Shown here: positions 16,623 through 26,284 of the stretch, in pieces
Position numbering within the stretch: the stretch's first letter is position 1
Layout: every line of letters begins with the position of its first letter
Assembly: GCA_039105265.1 (NCBI GenBank)
Contig: JAPFFF010000022.1
Span: 1,984,001-2,048,000 of the forward strand
DNA: 64,000 bases
DNA from: Tritrichomonas musculus
Taxonomy: Eukaryota; Parabasalia; Tritrichomonadida; Tritrichomonadidae
Direction of reading: 5' to 3'
Made by a program: the position numbers and the translations under genes
The notes under the pieces: generated by a model
The model's database searches: none
The model's input: the letters and a program-made list of their open reading frames with translations, nothing else
What the model was told of the DNA's origin: nothing

Positions 16623-19139
16623 TTAGGCCTTAAACACAGCTAATGTGGATCCGTTGATGATACCAGTTATGATGCCCACTGTCATACGATTTATTTTTGA
16701 GGTTATCGCGGTTTCACCAGTGAGTATCTTCAGTTTATTATCAGCGTTATCAATGAATACCTCATCCCCAATGGAATAGCATGAGGAGTCCTCAACCTTA
16801 ACCATGTAATCCCCATGAGTGGCGAATGTGATACAACTATTGGCTTCATCGATTCTCACGCATATACCAACATACTCCTTCCAGGTGCCAGTGGTCTTCA
16901 CACTACATATGCAATCAGTGGTGTCAGCTTCAGTGCTAGGGACCCATTTCGAATCCTCACGATGATACACCTTACCGGTCATATATACTGGAGCTCCAAT
17001 GACGAAATCGGTGATGGTGTTAACCGATGACTCGATTGGAGAGTAGTGGGTGATGGTTGTACTGGAGATTGCGTGTAGTTCATCAACATATGACTTCAAT
17101 GCAAAGTTATCAGTCACAAATTTCACCGAAGTGATCATATTATCACTCAGAGGTTGGTTGCTGATTAATGTGATAGACGCATCATATATATTGGTTAGTG
17201 TATCATCAGCAGCTCTCAATGAGACGACACGTGTAGCTACACGAATATCTATTGATTCATCCCCGGAGGGGCTGAGAGCTCGCGCATCACCCCCAAAGGG
17301 GTTGAGAGCTGTCGCATCATCCCCGGTTGATTTGTATATGAGATTTCCACTCTTTCGTCCAGAATACGTATATTCAGCTTCTTCATATGATGCATCTTCA
17401 GCATTTCGTTTGAACTTCACGATAATATTTTTGGTTGTTAATACCCTTCTTATATATTCATCTGGGACAACACAACCACTATCATTCTGTGCACATTGAA
17501 TTGTGAATCGTTCTGGACTTCCATCAACAACATTCGAGTCTTTGATAAATGGTGATTCGATTTGAGCTCTAATGCAATTATATGCTATTGGATTATTATT
17601 TCTATGTGCTGCAATATATGATGTATATACAATTAGTGAATCACTATGAAGCCATCTTATTGTATCAATGCGTTTGCCATTGCTATCATACCTGTCCATA
17701 CTGTCATAAGTGCTAGTAGAACCAGTTGGTTTAAATATTACATCAATATGCATTATATCATCATCTTGATTATCCCCCCAATTAACATCAAATACCAAAT
17801 GAACTCCAGCATTGGGTAGCCTAGGGGTAATATATACACCCTCATATAAGTTTGCTGGATATGCAATATTCAATTCAGTGCCATATAGTGCGGTACTCAG
17901 TGCAGATTCATTAACCAAATCTGTGGGTATCTCAGGGATATCCGTTTTGAGAGCATACTCACTTAAGTTCGCAAGCTTCGCATACTTCCCATTAGCCACA
18001 TCCTTGGTCTCATACTTATCTAATTCATATGCGAGCTCATCTTCATCGACGAACTTCTCATCAGCCTGGGCACTAGTATAATATGGTGTCAAGTCAACTG
18101 GTGCTGGGATATCCGCTTTGAGAGCATAAGTGTTCGACACATATCTAGCCGAATAGGCGTTTTTGTCTGTTGGTTCGATAGTTTTGGTAATTGAACATGA
18201 TAGTATTTCCGGTGTATCACCAGTTCCTGGATTGATTAATTCATGGCTTTGATACAGAATCCATAGACCAGAACTACTTCCGTCGATATGCAGTATCTGA
18301 GAGGGTTGATTATCATCATCGTCATTGTACGAATAGTCTGCGTGAACATAATGGGCCGTATAGTAACTGTCTGATGAGACAATATCCAACCCATATTGCT
18401 CAATCAGTTCATGATGTGTGTCGTAATCCAAATCAGGGATTGTATTATTGACGATTTCGAATTGAATTGTTGTTTGACCCTCGATAATCTCTGGGATATC
18501 GCCTTTCACTTGATCAATAGCATGGGTCATATCTGTTGTCAAAGCATATGGTTCCAAAGCTGTTGTCAATGCAGATCCATTAACCAAATCTGTGGGTATC
18601 TCCGGGAGGTCCTGAGTCTTCACATACTCACTTAAGTCCTGGGTCTTCGCATAAGACTGTAAGTCCTGGGTCTTCGCATACTCACCTAAGTTCGCAAGCT
18701 TCGCATATGGTTCCAAAGCAGTACTCAATGAATCACTCGTAATGATGTTCTCAGGGACCTCAGGTATTTCAGTAGATAGCGCACAGTTTTTGGCGATGTA
18801 ATCACGTAATTCCCCAATGGCACCATCCACATCTTCACTAGATGCGTACTTCAGCATCTCCGTATTGAAATCCTCGGTTTTCACATAGTCGAATAGCTGG
18901 GTTTGCAAAGCATATGACTCAAGGTCCTTGGCTAAGGCATATTTTTCGAGTTGCTCACCAACTGTACTCGTAATGAGTTCCTTGATTTGCTCCTGGTTGG
19001 GACCAGTTATATTCGAGCCATTGGACCCATTGGACCCATTGGTATGACACATGCATGCATACTTTTTGATGTATTCTATTAGTAACTCGTCAATAGTGGC
19101 TGCTTTTATTGAAAATCCACTCTGTTCTATACTGAACAT
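16623..19139 (-). CDS. Long fibre-like protein with phage-type stalk repeats (element B)
   Basis: 838 residues. The N-terminal 65 residues are followed by a Gly-Ser-Asn repeat (NGSNGSNGSN) and then many stalk units such as LSEYAKTQDLQSYAKTQDL and LKTDIPEIPTDLVN, a pattern well known from phage tail fibres. Beta-rich inserts lie between stalk segments. The C-terminal 130 residues (HREDSKWVPS, GICVRIDEANSCITFATHGD, YSIGDEVFID, TVGIITGIINGSTLAVFKA) resemble small beta-barrel head domains at virion fibre tips. Likely a receptor-binding spike. Convergent with the polymerase and separated from the divergent gene at 19158 by only 18 bp. A GC-rich palindromic repeat is inserted in frame at about 17262-17330. 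Confidence 0.65.
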   Translation of the reverse strand: MFSIEQSGFSIKAATIDELLIEYIKKYACMCHTNGSNGSNGSNITGPNQEQIKELITSTVGEQLEKYALAKDLESYALQTQLFDYVKTEDFNTEMLKYASSEDVDGAIGELRDYIAKNCALSTEIPEVPENIITSDSLSTALEPYAKLANLGEYAKTQDLQSYAKTQDLSEYVKTQDLPEIPTDLVNGSALTTALEPYALTTDMTHAIDQVKGDIPEIIEGQTTIQFEIVNNTIPDLDYDTHHELIEQYGLDIVSSDSYYTAHYVHADYSYNDDDDNQPSQILHIDGSSSGLWILYQSHELINPGTGDTPEILSCSITKTIEPTDKNAYSARYVSNTYALKADIPAPVDLTPYYTSAQADEKFVDEDELAYELDKYETKDVANGKYAKLANLSEYALKTDIPEIPTDLVNESALSTALYGTELNIAYPANLYEGVYITPRLPNAGVHLVFDVNWGDNQDDDIMHIDVIFKPTGSTSTYDSMDRYDSNGKRIDTIRWLHSDSLIVYTSYIAAHRNNNPIAYNCIRAQIESPFIKDSNVVDGSPERFTIQCAQNDSGCVVPDEYIRRVLTTKNIIVKFKRNAEDASYEEAEYTYSGRKSGNLIYKSTGDDATALNPFGGDARALSPSGDESIDIRVATRVVSLRAADDTLTNIYDASITLISNQPLSDNMITSVKFVTDNFALKSYVDELHAISSTTITHYSPIESSVNTITDFVIGAPVYMTGKVYHREDSKWVPSTEADTTDCICSVKTTGTWKEYVGICVRIDEANSCITFATHGDYMVKVEDSSCYSIGDEVFIDNADNKLKILTGETAITSKINRMTVGIITGIINGSTLAVFKA

Positions 19140-19157
19140 TTACTATAAAATAAAGGT
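19140..19157. promoter_or_regulatory. 18-bp divergent promoter region
   Basis: The whole space between the ATG of the fibre gene (minus) and the ATG at 19158 (plus) is 18 bp, TTACTATAAAATAAAGGT. It contains TATAAAATAAA and must serve both genes or be supplemented by sequence inside them. Confidence 0.45.
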
Positions 19158-20771
19158 ATGCTTACCCGTATTGATAATGAAGTCAAGAGCGCCAGAGACC
19201 GTAATATCCTTAAGTTTATATATACTGAATGCAAAGTAACAGATGAAACCATCAATGCTATGATAGGTGTTACCAATGATAGAAATCTGTACGTTGCTAA
19301 GGTGTTTGATAATCTCATGTGGATTAGGCGCAAATGGCCAAATCCAGGATCAGATCCCATTGAGGCTGATCAAGTTGAACGTACTAAGGATGATCTTAAG
19401 TACAGGCTCCGAGAGTTCCAATATGAACTGAATAACTATTTAAAAGACTCCGAAGACCCAAGTAAATATGAATATTATCAGAATAAAGTCAAGAACAACA
19501 AACTCCGTGGTACTCTTAGGTTATTATATGTTATATGCGGTGTGTCAAAAGAAATCATCGATAATATGATACATGTCATCAATAATCCAGATCTGTACAA
19601 TGATGAGATACGACAGACGCTCAAAAACATAGATGATATGTGTAATGGATTCAACAGGAATAACGCTGGTGTGAAACAAACTTTGAAGCAAAGACTTAAA
19701 GATAATGCCGTGACTTATTTCACAAATCCGAATCTATATTTGAAACCCCAACCGAAACCCCCAATGGCACTTCCACAGGAGATCCAATCGATACCATTAT
19801 CGGATTTTCCTGAAGTGGAACCTCCAGGAGATCCAATCGTGGCAACTCCAGGAGATCCAATCGTGGTAATCCCGGAGGCACCTCCAGGAGATCCAATTGA
19901 AGACTCAGGTGAAGAGGAGGCTTATAGTGAAGTCAAGTACTCCGTATACCGTAAGCTCCTTAAGCGTTTATCTAGGGAATGCGGAGTGCCAAATGCATGG
20001 ATCAATAATATGATACAAGTCATCAATAATTCAGACTTGTACAAGGCTGAGATAGTAAATGCTATCGATGAGATGAGGTAATCTTGTGCACAAGTCAACT
20101 TGGAAGATCCTAGGTCTGTTGCAAGTTTGAAGAACCTCCTTTATCAGAAAGCTGCAATGTACTTCAGAGATCCGAATAAATATTTGAAACCCCAACCGAA
20201 ACCCCCAATGGTAATCCCGGAGGCACCCCCAATGGCACCTCCAGGAGATCCAATCATGGTACCCTCACAGGAGATCCAATCGAAACCCCAAGGAGATCCA
20301 ATCGTGGAACCCAGTGAAGACTCAGATGAAGAGGAAGAGGAAGAGGAGGATAGTAGTGAAGTCCAGTACCATACGCTTCTAAAGTATTTATATAAAAAAT
20401 GTGGTGTATCAGATGAAGTCATCTCTAATATGACATCTGTCATCAATAATCCAGAATTGTATGAGAATGAGATAGTAAATGCGATCAGTGAGATGAAGCA
20501 AGAGTGTGTACGCACCGACTTTGATGATCCTGGTCAGGTTGACAAGTTGAAGAAAAGGCTTACGAACTATGTCACGGCTTACTTCAAATATCCTAAACAA
20601 TATTTGAAACCCCAAGGAGATCCAATCGTGGTAATCCCGGAGGCACCCCCAGGAGATCCAATCGAGGAACTCCAATTGGTAATCCCGGAGGCACCCCCAA
20701 TAGACAACCCGTTGATCCAGAATTTGAGGAGGAAGAGGAGGAGCGGGAATTCCAAGCGACATCCCCAGTAA
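19158..20771 (+). pseudogene. Four-repeat protein region with Pro-rich linkers (element B, looks broken)
   Basis: Four related helical repeats of about 90 residues are visible, each with a C-G/K-V-x-x-x-x-I-x-x-M-x-x-V-I/T-N core (for example CGVSDEVISNMTSVINNPELY) and ending in a K/N-YLKP-type motif. They are separated by Pro/Asp linkers built from PPGDPIV and VIPEAPP units, an obvious tandem repeat at DNA level too. The region looks broken. The fold was not recognised; repeated helical bundles with Pro-rich linkers suggest a scaffold or interaction protein. Confidence 0.5.
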
Positions 20772-20806
20772 TCGAATTTCCTCGTGCAGATAGGATTGAT
20801 CATGAT

Positions 20807-22684
20807 ATGAACATACTGCACACAAAGCGTATTCTCCCTGATAATATCATTGAGGTACTACCCAAATACTATCGCATTGCTGATAACCCCGAATGTGCAC
20901 CTCGTGAACTTCACCAGCTTGAGATTCGGGAGGTTCGATCTATGGTTGATGATATCATACATAACTTGGATTCAATCGCAGAAGATCGATCGCTTACCAT
21001 AGAGTCTCCAAAAGCAGAAGCCGAGGTGTCGAATATACGAAGATATATCAATAAGATTAGGGTCTATGAGGGTATCGAATCTGATTTCGAAAAAGATGTC
21101 AATCGTGGGAATACAAATAATAACATTTTTTCTTCACCTAAAGAAACTATGCAAAACCCTGTCCCCAACCCTAACGATAACGATGCGCAACCAGTTGAAG
21201 TTGAAGATGATGATGATTATCATTTTGATGTTGATTTGTCTGATGTGAAAGCAGACAACCAATTTAAATATGCACGTACACCAGCTCGACAAAAATCTGG
21301 TAAGTCAAGAACACATAATTATGACGACATCGTCATTGCACCAGAATCAGTCTTAAGGCCTACAAAAATCAATAAGAGTGAAGATATTGCTATTTATAAT
21401 CCCAATGTTCGTATTCAGGGTTCCAGTAGAGGACCTCGTGGTGATTTGAATTATGGTGTCATAACAGACCGTATAAGTGATAGGTATGGTTCATTATCAT
21501 TAACAGGTAATTCAGCTGAACGCAAACAGAATTTCCTCGATATCATCATTAATGGGAACTATAGAGTTAAGTATATACCAAATGCTGCTTCACGTGACAC
21601 AGCAGAGGAATATTGCAAAAACCATTTGGATAAAGATGGAACTCCCAAATATAGATTATTAGGCACGAACGCACGAGACCCATTAAATAATAAAATCACC
21701 GACCTCAATGGAGACCAGGTTGATGATATTGTCCTAGTAGATAAACGAGGTGTTCCTGCAATTGTTAATGGTTATAAGCTAGTTCTCGCATCACCATACA
21801 AGAAAGTGTGGAAAACAACCCATGCGACAAGAGAGGATAGACTTAGGGAACCATTTAATGAATGGCTTGCTAAACAATTTAGTAAATCAATCGATAGTGT
21901 TAATTGGAGAGAAGGAAAATATGTACTTTCAGAAACTGAAGCTATGCAAAAACTAACGTCTGTATATGGTAAAAAGGGATTACCAAAGCCACGTATCAGT
22001 AAGCGACTCACACCTAATGGATATTGGGCTTCTGCATTCTCACATGTATGGAGGTTGTTTTGGAATAGCGAGGCTTATTCTGATCCCGTTATTCAGGCTC
22101 TCAAGAAAGCTACCAATTATCTTACTGTTGCTAATACCATATTCATATACTATTTCGACCAACCAATTAAGTATTCTGTTGAACAATCACAAGAATTTGG
22201 TGGAAAATTCCTTACATATGCACAATGGTCTACATGGCGTCGTGTAAATAAGGATAAATATAATGGAAGTTTGGGTCCTGCTGTTGTAAAGTTTGTAAAT
22301 ACAACTATAGGCTCAGCTGTTAATCTAGAAAATGGAGAATTGATTGAAGCAGACGGTGGTAAATGGCATCCAAAACTCCAACAATTAATCGGTTTTATAG
22401 AAACAATTATATTTGACTGGGGCTTTGGTATGGCATTACGAGATGGAATGAAAAGGACTCGTAATCAACCAGCACCATTTGAAGATCTTGCTAATGATAT
22501 GTATGCTGGTCAATTACAGGATATCAAGAAGGATTGGTCCCAAATGGTTTCAGTCCATATTCAAAATATCATATATCAACCAAAGAGTGGATATATGAAG
22601 TATAAGGCGGAAGCAGAAGTAGCCAAAAATAAACGTCGTACTGAAGCCAAAGTTTTGGTTAATGCGAAAAATGAATATTATTAA
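20807..22684 (+). CDS. FG-GAP-loop virion-type protein (element B)
   Basis: 625 residues from the ATG at 20807. The first 75 residues are helical (LHTKRILPDNIIEVLPKYY); an acidic low-complexity stretch (VEVEDDDDYHFDVDLSD) follows, then a conserved core with ITDRISDRYGSLSL and DLNGDQVDDIVLVDKRG, a calcium-loop pattern D-x-N-x-D as in FG-GAP repeats. The C-terminal half is helical and aromatic-rich (FSHVWRLFWNSEAY, WSTWRRVNKDKYNG). Similar NGD-x-x-DDI-x-x-D-x-RG cores occur in virion proteins of several large DNA virus lineages, as far as memory allows. A structural role is inferred. Confidence 0.6.
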   Translation: MNILHTKRILPDNIIEVLPKYYRIADNPECAPRELHQLEIREVRSMVDDIIHNLDSIAEDRSLTIESPKAEAEVSNIRRYINKIRVYEGIESDFEKDVNRGNTNNNIFSSPKETMQNPVPNPNDNDAQPVEVEDDDDYHFDVDLSDVKADNQFKYARTPARQKSGKSRTHNYDDIVIAPESVLRPTKINKSEDIAIYNPNVRIQGSSRGPRGDLNYGVITDRISDRYGSLSLTGNSAERKQNFLDIIINGNYRVKYIPNAASRDTAEEYCKNHLDKDGTPKYRLLGTNARDPLNNKITDLNGDQVDDIVLVDKRGVPAIVNGYKLVLASPYKKVWKTTHATREDRLREPFNEWLAKQFSKSIDSVNWREGKYVLSETEAMQKLTSVYGKKGLPKPRISKRLTPNGYWASAFSHVWRLFWNSEAYSDPVIQALKKATNYLTVANTIFIYYFDQPIKYSVEQSQEFGGKFLTYAQWSTWRRVNKDKYNGSLGPAVVKFVNTTIGSAVNLENGELIEADGGKWHPKLQQLIGFIETIIFDWGFGMALRDGMKRTRNQPAPFEDLANDMYAGQLQDIKKDWSQMVSVHIQNIIYQPKSGYMKYKAEAEVAKNKRRTEAKVLVNAKNEYY

Positions 22685-22691
22685 TAAACAA

Positions 22692-23959
22692 TTACTCCTT
22701 ATGATATTTTCTTTGATAAAACCTATTGTTAGCCATTATTTTTGCCGTTTCATCCTGTTGTTGGTCAGTCGATTTAATGACTTCCATTGGCTCGTATATG
22801 AATGTGGGATCATCAATATTCCCACTGGTTTTTGGAGTACCTTCTATATAAAATGATTTACCAAAGCTTACCAGTCTATCACGATTACCATCTGTGGATT
22901 CACGTGATGGTGATTTAGGATGACTGTTTGTGGCTCGCTTAGCATGTTGCTTGAGAGCTGGCAATGATTTTGTATAGACATTGTACTCTTGTACGGAACC
23001 ATTCTTCTTAACCATTCGAATTGGTACGGTTTGTGGTATAGTAGGTTCCAGAACTGGTTTGCCAGGTACTGGTTTGCCAGGTTGAGCATATGTGTTTGGA
23101 TCAAATATTTTTTCATTGAAATTCTGCTTATTATTACTTCTGGGTCGAGCTTCAGGTATCACTGATTCTGTAAACTAATACCATCACTGCTCTCATCATC
23201 ACTAATCTCATCACTGCTCTCATCATCACTAGAGATGGATACAATCGTATTGGTGGAGTCACGCTTGGGGGAGGCATTACGGGAGGTATGCCTGGATGGT
23301 GTTTTAGAACTGTCGCGCTTAGGGGATTTACGACCCAATGATGGTGTTGTGATTGTAGATATATCAAACCTAATCGGTGGTGATTTATATGTTGATGCAT
23401 CAACTCGCATTGGAGGTGGGGGTACAAATTGGGGTGCATTTGGAGGAGGAGGAGGTGGTATTGAACGTGGGATTACCCCTGTTGGTTGCATTGGGGGTGC
23501 ATATGGAGGAACTGGAGGTGGCTTCACAAATGGAGGTTGCATTGTGGGTGCTGCTGGAGGTTGCATTGGACGTGGTGGTTGCATTGGTTGAGGTGCAAAG
23601 TATTGATGGTATTTGTCATTTTGGCGTTTGGGGTCTGGAGTTGGAGGTAGATGTTTGATCACAATATCAGGAATATATTCCTTGTGATGGAGTATTGGTA
23701 TATTAAATCTCTCATTATCATAAACACCTGAACGTACGATAACATTTTTACGGACTATACTGTCGAATTCATCATATGGGGCAGCAATAAATACATTATT
23801 TGGCAGCTGCATAAAATTATTGTTTTCTCGAAGAAAATATACAAACCGTATACCATTTGATGTTTCAGCTTCATCCCAAATAATACTGGGTTCTCTCTCA
23901 TAATTCCTTAGGAAGAATAGGAAGCCATGTAATTTGGGTTCAAGTGAACCTCCACGCAT
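22692..23959 (-). pseudogene. Proline-rich protein region (element B, looks broken)
   Basis: Counterpart of the gene at 1713-3026, with the same N-terminal globular part, Pro/Met/Gln-rich middle and conserved C-terminal part. The Pro-rich and acidic-Ser tracts differ from A in repeat number, as expected for simple-sequence coding tracts. This copy looks broken (about one break). Confidence 0.5.
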
Positions 23960-24124
23960 AGAGCTTACGATTTTGGGTAGACCTATATCTTTAACGAATA
24001 TAAACTTATTGTCATTTGTATGGCTAGCATATACCCCATTTATATATTAATTTTCAATACTTTTATATTGACCTGGATATAGGTATATTTTTCCATTCAT
24101 TTACCCAAAAATAAACTGCCGAAG

Positions 24125-24457
24125 TCAATAGATTAGCAAGCACGATAGCACGAATGCATCGGGTTTTATCTCATTACCATACAGGTCTGTGAACCATATT
24201 TTGAAATCCCGCTTGGTCCTATTGAGCATCTCATATTTGCGATACTTGGTTTGCCGTCTGTTGGCTAGCATTATGAAGTGGTCACAGTATGGGTCAAATT
24301 CAACAATATCCGAGTGTACCATCAAATCACCGATGATGGTCTTATTCAGGATAGCTCCCACATACTGCACTACGATGTACTTCTTATTGCGACTATATAT
24401 GAAGTCCTCAGGTAGCTTAAACTCAGTGGTCTGCGTATGGAAATAGCGCTTTGGCAT
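24125..24457 (-). CDS. Small conserved protein downstream of integrase (element B)
   Basis: 110 residues, identical to the A copy at 3192-3524. It follows the integrase with 3 nt between stop and ATG. Aromatic and basic residues dominate (YSRNKKYIVVQYVGA, LNRTKRDFKIWFTDLYG). Perfect conservation beside a diverged flank argues for a real gene or a recently converted tract. Confidence 0.55.
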   Translation of the reverse strand: MPKRYFHTQTTEFKLPEDFIYSRNKKYIVVQYVGAILNKTIIGDLMVHSDIVEFDPYCDHFIMLANRRQTKYRKYEMLNRTKRDFKIWFTDLYGNEIKPDAFVLSCLLIY

Positions 24458-24460
24458 TTA

Positions 24461-25675
24461 TTATATAGCAAAGTACTGCTTATAGTCTTTACCTAGTGAT
24501 GCATAATTGGGTGCCACGAATCGGGTATACATAATGGGGACAGTTACGGTAGCTCGCTCATCATCAGTCTTAGGCGTTCGACCAGTTTTGGTTTTGGTAT
24601 ACGGTACATATTGATTATCATTATTCAACTGGAATCTATAATATGGCTTCAGCAGTTTACATTCGACGTTCCCATTATAGTATCTTATGAATTCTGGAAT
24701 CTCATTGAACACACGCCTCTGCTTCTCATGCTTCTTCTCAGTTTTGGATGTATCGTAATGGACCAATATGATATTCCCCTTGCGATAGCTCAGCAGACCA
24801 TCCATTTGCATATTATTTTTGACTCGACGTAGCCGCCGTTGGCAATCCCTGATGTATCTCCATTCCAAATCAGGGTTGTGCTGCATTTGATTGGGTGTGT
24901 AGTATATCCACTTGGGTTCCCTTGCTAGATACGGGTCATATTGGATTCCATCATCTCGGTAATTGGGATTGGGCATTCGTAGAGACCGATGTGGTGTGTT
25001 GTTATAGAAGTGTACCATCTGTTGCATCAGGTATGGGTCTCCAATCCTACGATTATCTAAACCAAATGCATTACGGAGTGTCCTGATGGTTGCATCAACG
25101 ATTTTGTGAGCGTTGTTGTGTTTGGATTTATCGACAATCACTGCATTGCGGTCAATCAACACATTTTTGGTACCTCTGTATTTATTTCTGGATGGATTGT
25201 AGCGGCCAAGTATATCAAACACTTTGAGTAGGTTATTCTCACCATCGCATTTGATGGTATTGAATTTGAAGTCATCATATTTCTCAAGAATGATTTTGGT
25301 GTATGCAGTCTTGATGGTATCAGCTAGTCTGTTCTTAAGCGGTTCCACAATTAGATACCGCGTGTTGACATTCACCATGATGAGGTAAATGGTTTCATGG
25401 ACTACCACGGACTGGATTTCATCATCAGCCCTTGTGGTGTAATTCGCAAACATCAAATCGACTTCCCAGCATCCGGGTTCCAATGAGAAATCCGGTTTTG
25501 AATAGGGATTGCATGATTTCAATTTGAAGTCCTTCACGAATGGCTCATGATGAGTTTCTGGGTTGATGATGAACTGCGATGGGTCCAATTTTGATATCTT
25601 GGATTTGAATGGGTACTTGAGCAGCGAATTGTACTCATTATCGAATATCTTGAACGATTTCCTGTTGTCAGTCAT
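24461..25675 (-). CDS. Retroviral-type (rve) integrase (element B)
   Basis: 404 residues. Residues about 71-76 (EVDLMF) and about 140-146 (IKCDGEN) give the acidic positions of the RNase H-like core; FYNNTPHRSL near 235 is the usual C-terminal core motif; DCQRRLRRVKNN precedes an SH3-like GNIILVHYD strand and a basic tail. The product would insert the linear element DNA between its TIRs and a host target. The TATTTTTG box is 8 nt from the ATG. The two palindromes at 25704 and 25757 lie upstream. Confidence 0.86.
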   Translation of the reverse strand: MTDNRKSFKIFDNEYNSLLKYPFKSKISKLDPSQFIINPETHHEPFVKDFKLKSCNPYSKPDFSLEPGCWEVDLMFANYTTRADDEIQSVVVHETIYLIMVNVNTRYLIVEPLKNRLADTIKTAYTKIILEKYDDFKFNTIKCDGENNLLKVFDILGRYNPSRNKYRGTKNVLIDRNAVIVDKSKHNNAHKIVDATIRTLRNAFGLDNRRIGDPYLMQQMVHFYNNTPHRSLRMPNPNYRDDGIQYDPYLAREPKWIYYTPNQMQHNPDLEWRYIRDCQRRLRRVKNNMQMDGLLSYRKGNIILVHYDTSKTEKKHEKQRRVFNEIPEFIRYYNGNVECKLLKPYYRFQLNNDNQYVPYTKTKTGRTPKTDDERATVTVPIMYTRFVAPNYASLGKDYKQYFAI

Positions 25676-25683
25676 TTAATGTG

Positions 25684-25691
25684 CAAAAATA
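25684..25691 (-). promoter_or_regulatory. TATTTTTG box of the integrase gene (element B)
   Basis: Minus-strand TATTTTTG, 8 nt before the integrase ATG. The same box is at 4748-4755 in element A. Confidence 0.55.
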
Positions 25692-25703
25692 GTGGTCTCA
25701 ATC

Positions 25704-25728
25704 GGTCTGCGGGAATTCCCGTTGACCC
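25704..25728. repeat. Double-stem palindrome upstream of integrase (element B)
   Basis: Arms GGTC/GACC, two-base internal loop, perfect core CGGGAATTCCCG. Identical in position and sequence to 4768-4792 in element A. Confidence 0.65.
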
Positions 25729-25756
25729 AATATTTAGTGGTTATCTCCATGAAATC

Positions 25757-25784
25757 GGGGTGTACGGGAAATCCCGTCGACCCC
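25757..25784. repeat. Double-stem palindrome with CGGGAAATCCCG core (element B)
   Basis: Arms GGGGT/ACCCC, a two-base internal loop, and inner arms ACGGGA/TCCCGT. It occupies the site at which element A has the TGGTAGAATTCTACCA palindrome. Its flank matches, inverted, the block after polymerase B (16539-16590). Confidence 0.65.
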
Positions 25785-25788
25785 ATAT

Positions 25789-26022
25789 TTAGTGGTTATC
25801 GCTTGATAATTCAGCGAGCTCATTCTCGAGTTTGGCGACCTTCTCCTTCAGACTATTGATATCCTCAATCAGTGATTCACGAACGGCTAGTCCATTGCTA
25901 CCCAGCATACCCCCTTTGATGTTATTGAGGTGGCCCTTATACATATAGCACTTCTCCTTGAGATCATGTTTGATGCGCTTCAGCTCTGGAATCTCCTTCT
26001 TGTATTCACCCAATTCAGTCAT
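25789..26022 (-). CDS. Short coiled-coil protein (element B)
   Basis: 77 residues, same as the A copy except one residue. Heptads run from about residue 45 to the C-terminus (EDINSLKEKVAKLENELAEL). The N-terminal half is basic (KKEIPELKRIKHDLKEKCY). It ends about 5 nt after the palindrome block at 25757-25784, which could supply its 3' end signal. Function unknown. Confidence 0.5.
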   Translation of the reverse strand: MTELGEYKKEIPELKRIKHDLKEKCYMYKGHLNNIKGGMLGSNGLAVRESLIEDINSLKEKVAKLENELAELSSDNH

Positions 26023-26056
26023 TTAGATATGAAAAAAAGTGTTTTTTCAAGATTAA

Positions 26057-26284
26057 ATGTCTTATGAGGAACGCCGTGTATTAAGAGATTCAAATGGGCT
26101 CACGTATTTCAATCACCTGGAACGTCACATGCGAAATAGGCGAACTATGAGTTGTACCAAACCCACAGTCCCAAAATATGAAGATAAGGGGTGTGTTGTG
26201 CATGACCCAATCATTAAGTCAACATCATCAACAATACATCGCTCACTCAATCACCAGGTAATCCCAAATAATTCCATAATCTAA
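26057..26284 (+). CDS. Small basic protein (element B)
   Basis: 75 residues, divergent from the coiled-coil gene across 34 bp containing T-rich AGTGTTTTTTCAAGATTAA. One residue differs from the A copy. It has no recognised motif and no membrane segment. Its 3' end overlaps the convergent 144-residue gene by 4 nt, typical of the compactness of this element. Confidence 0.45.
   Translation: MSYEERRVLRDSNGLTYFNHLERHMRNRRTMSCTKPTVPKYEDKGCVVHDPIIKSTSSTIHRSLNHQVIPNNSII

Noticed and set aside
16623-19139. Bacteriophage contamination, because of the fibre stalk repeats
   Set aside because: The gene is embedded in a collinear Polinton with TIRs, polymerase, integrase and capsid of the eukaryotic element type.
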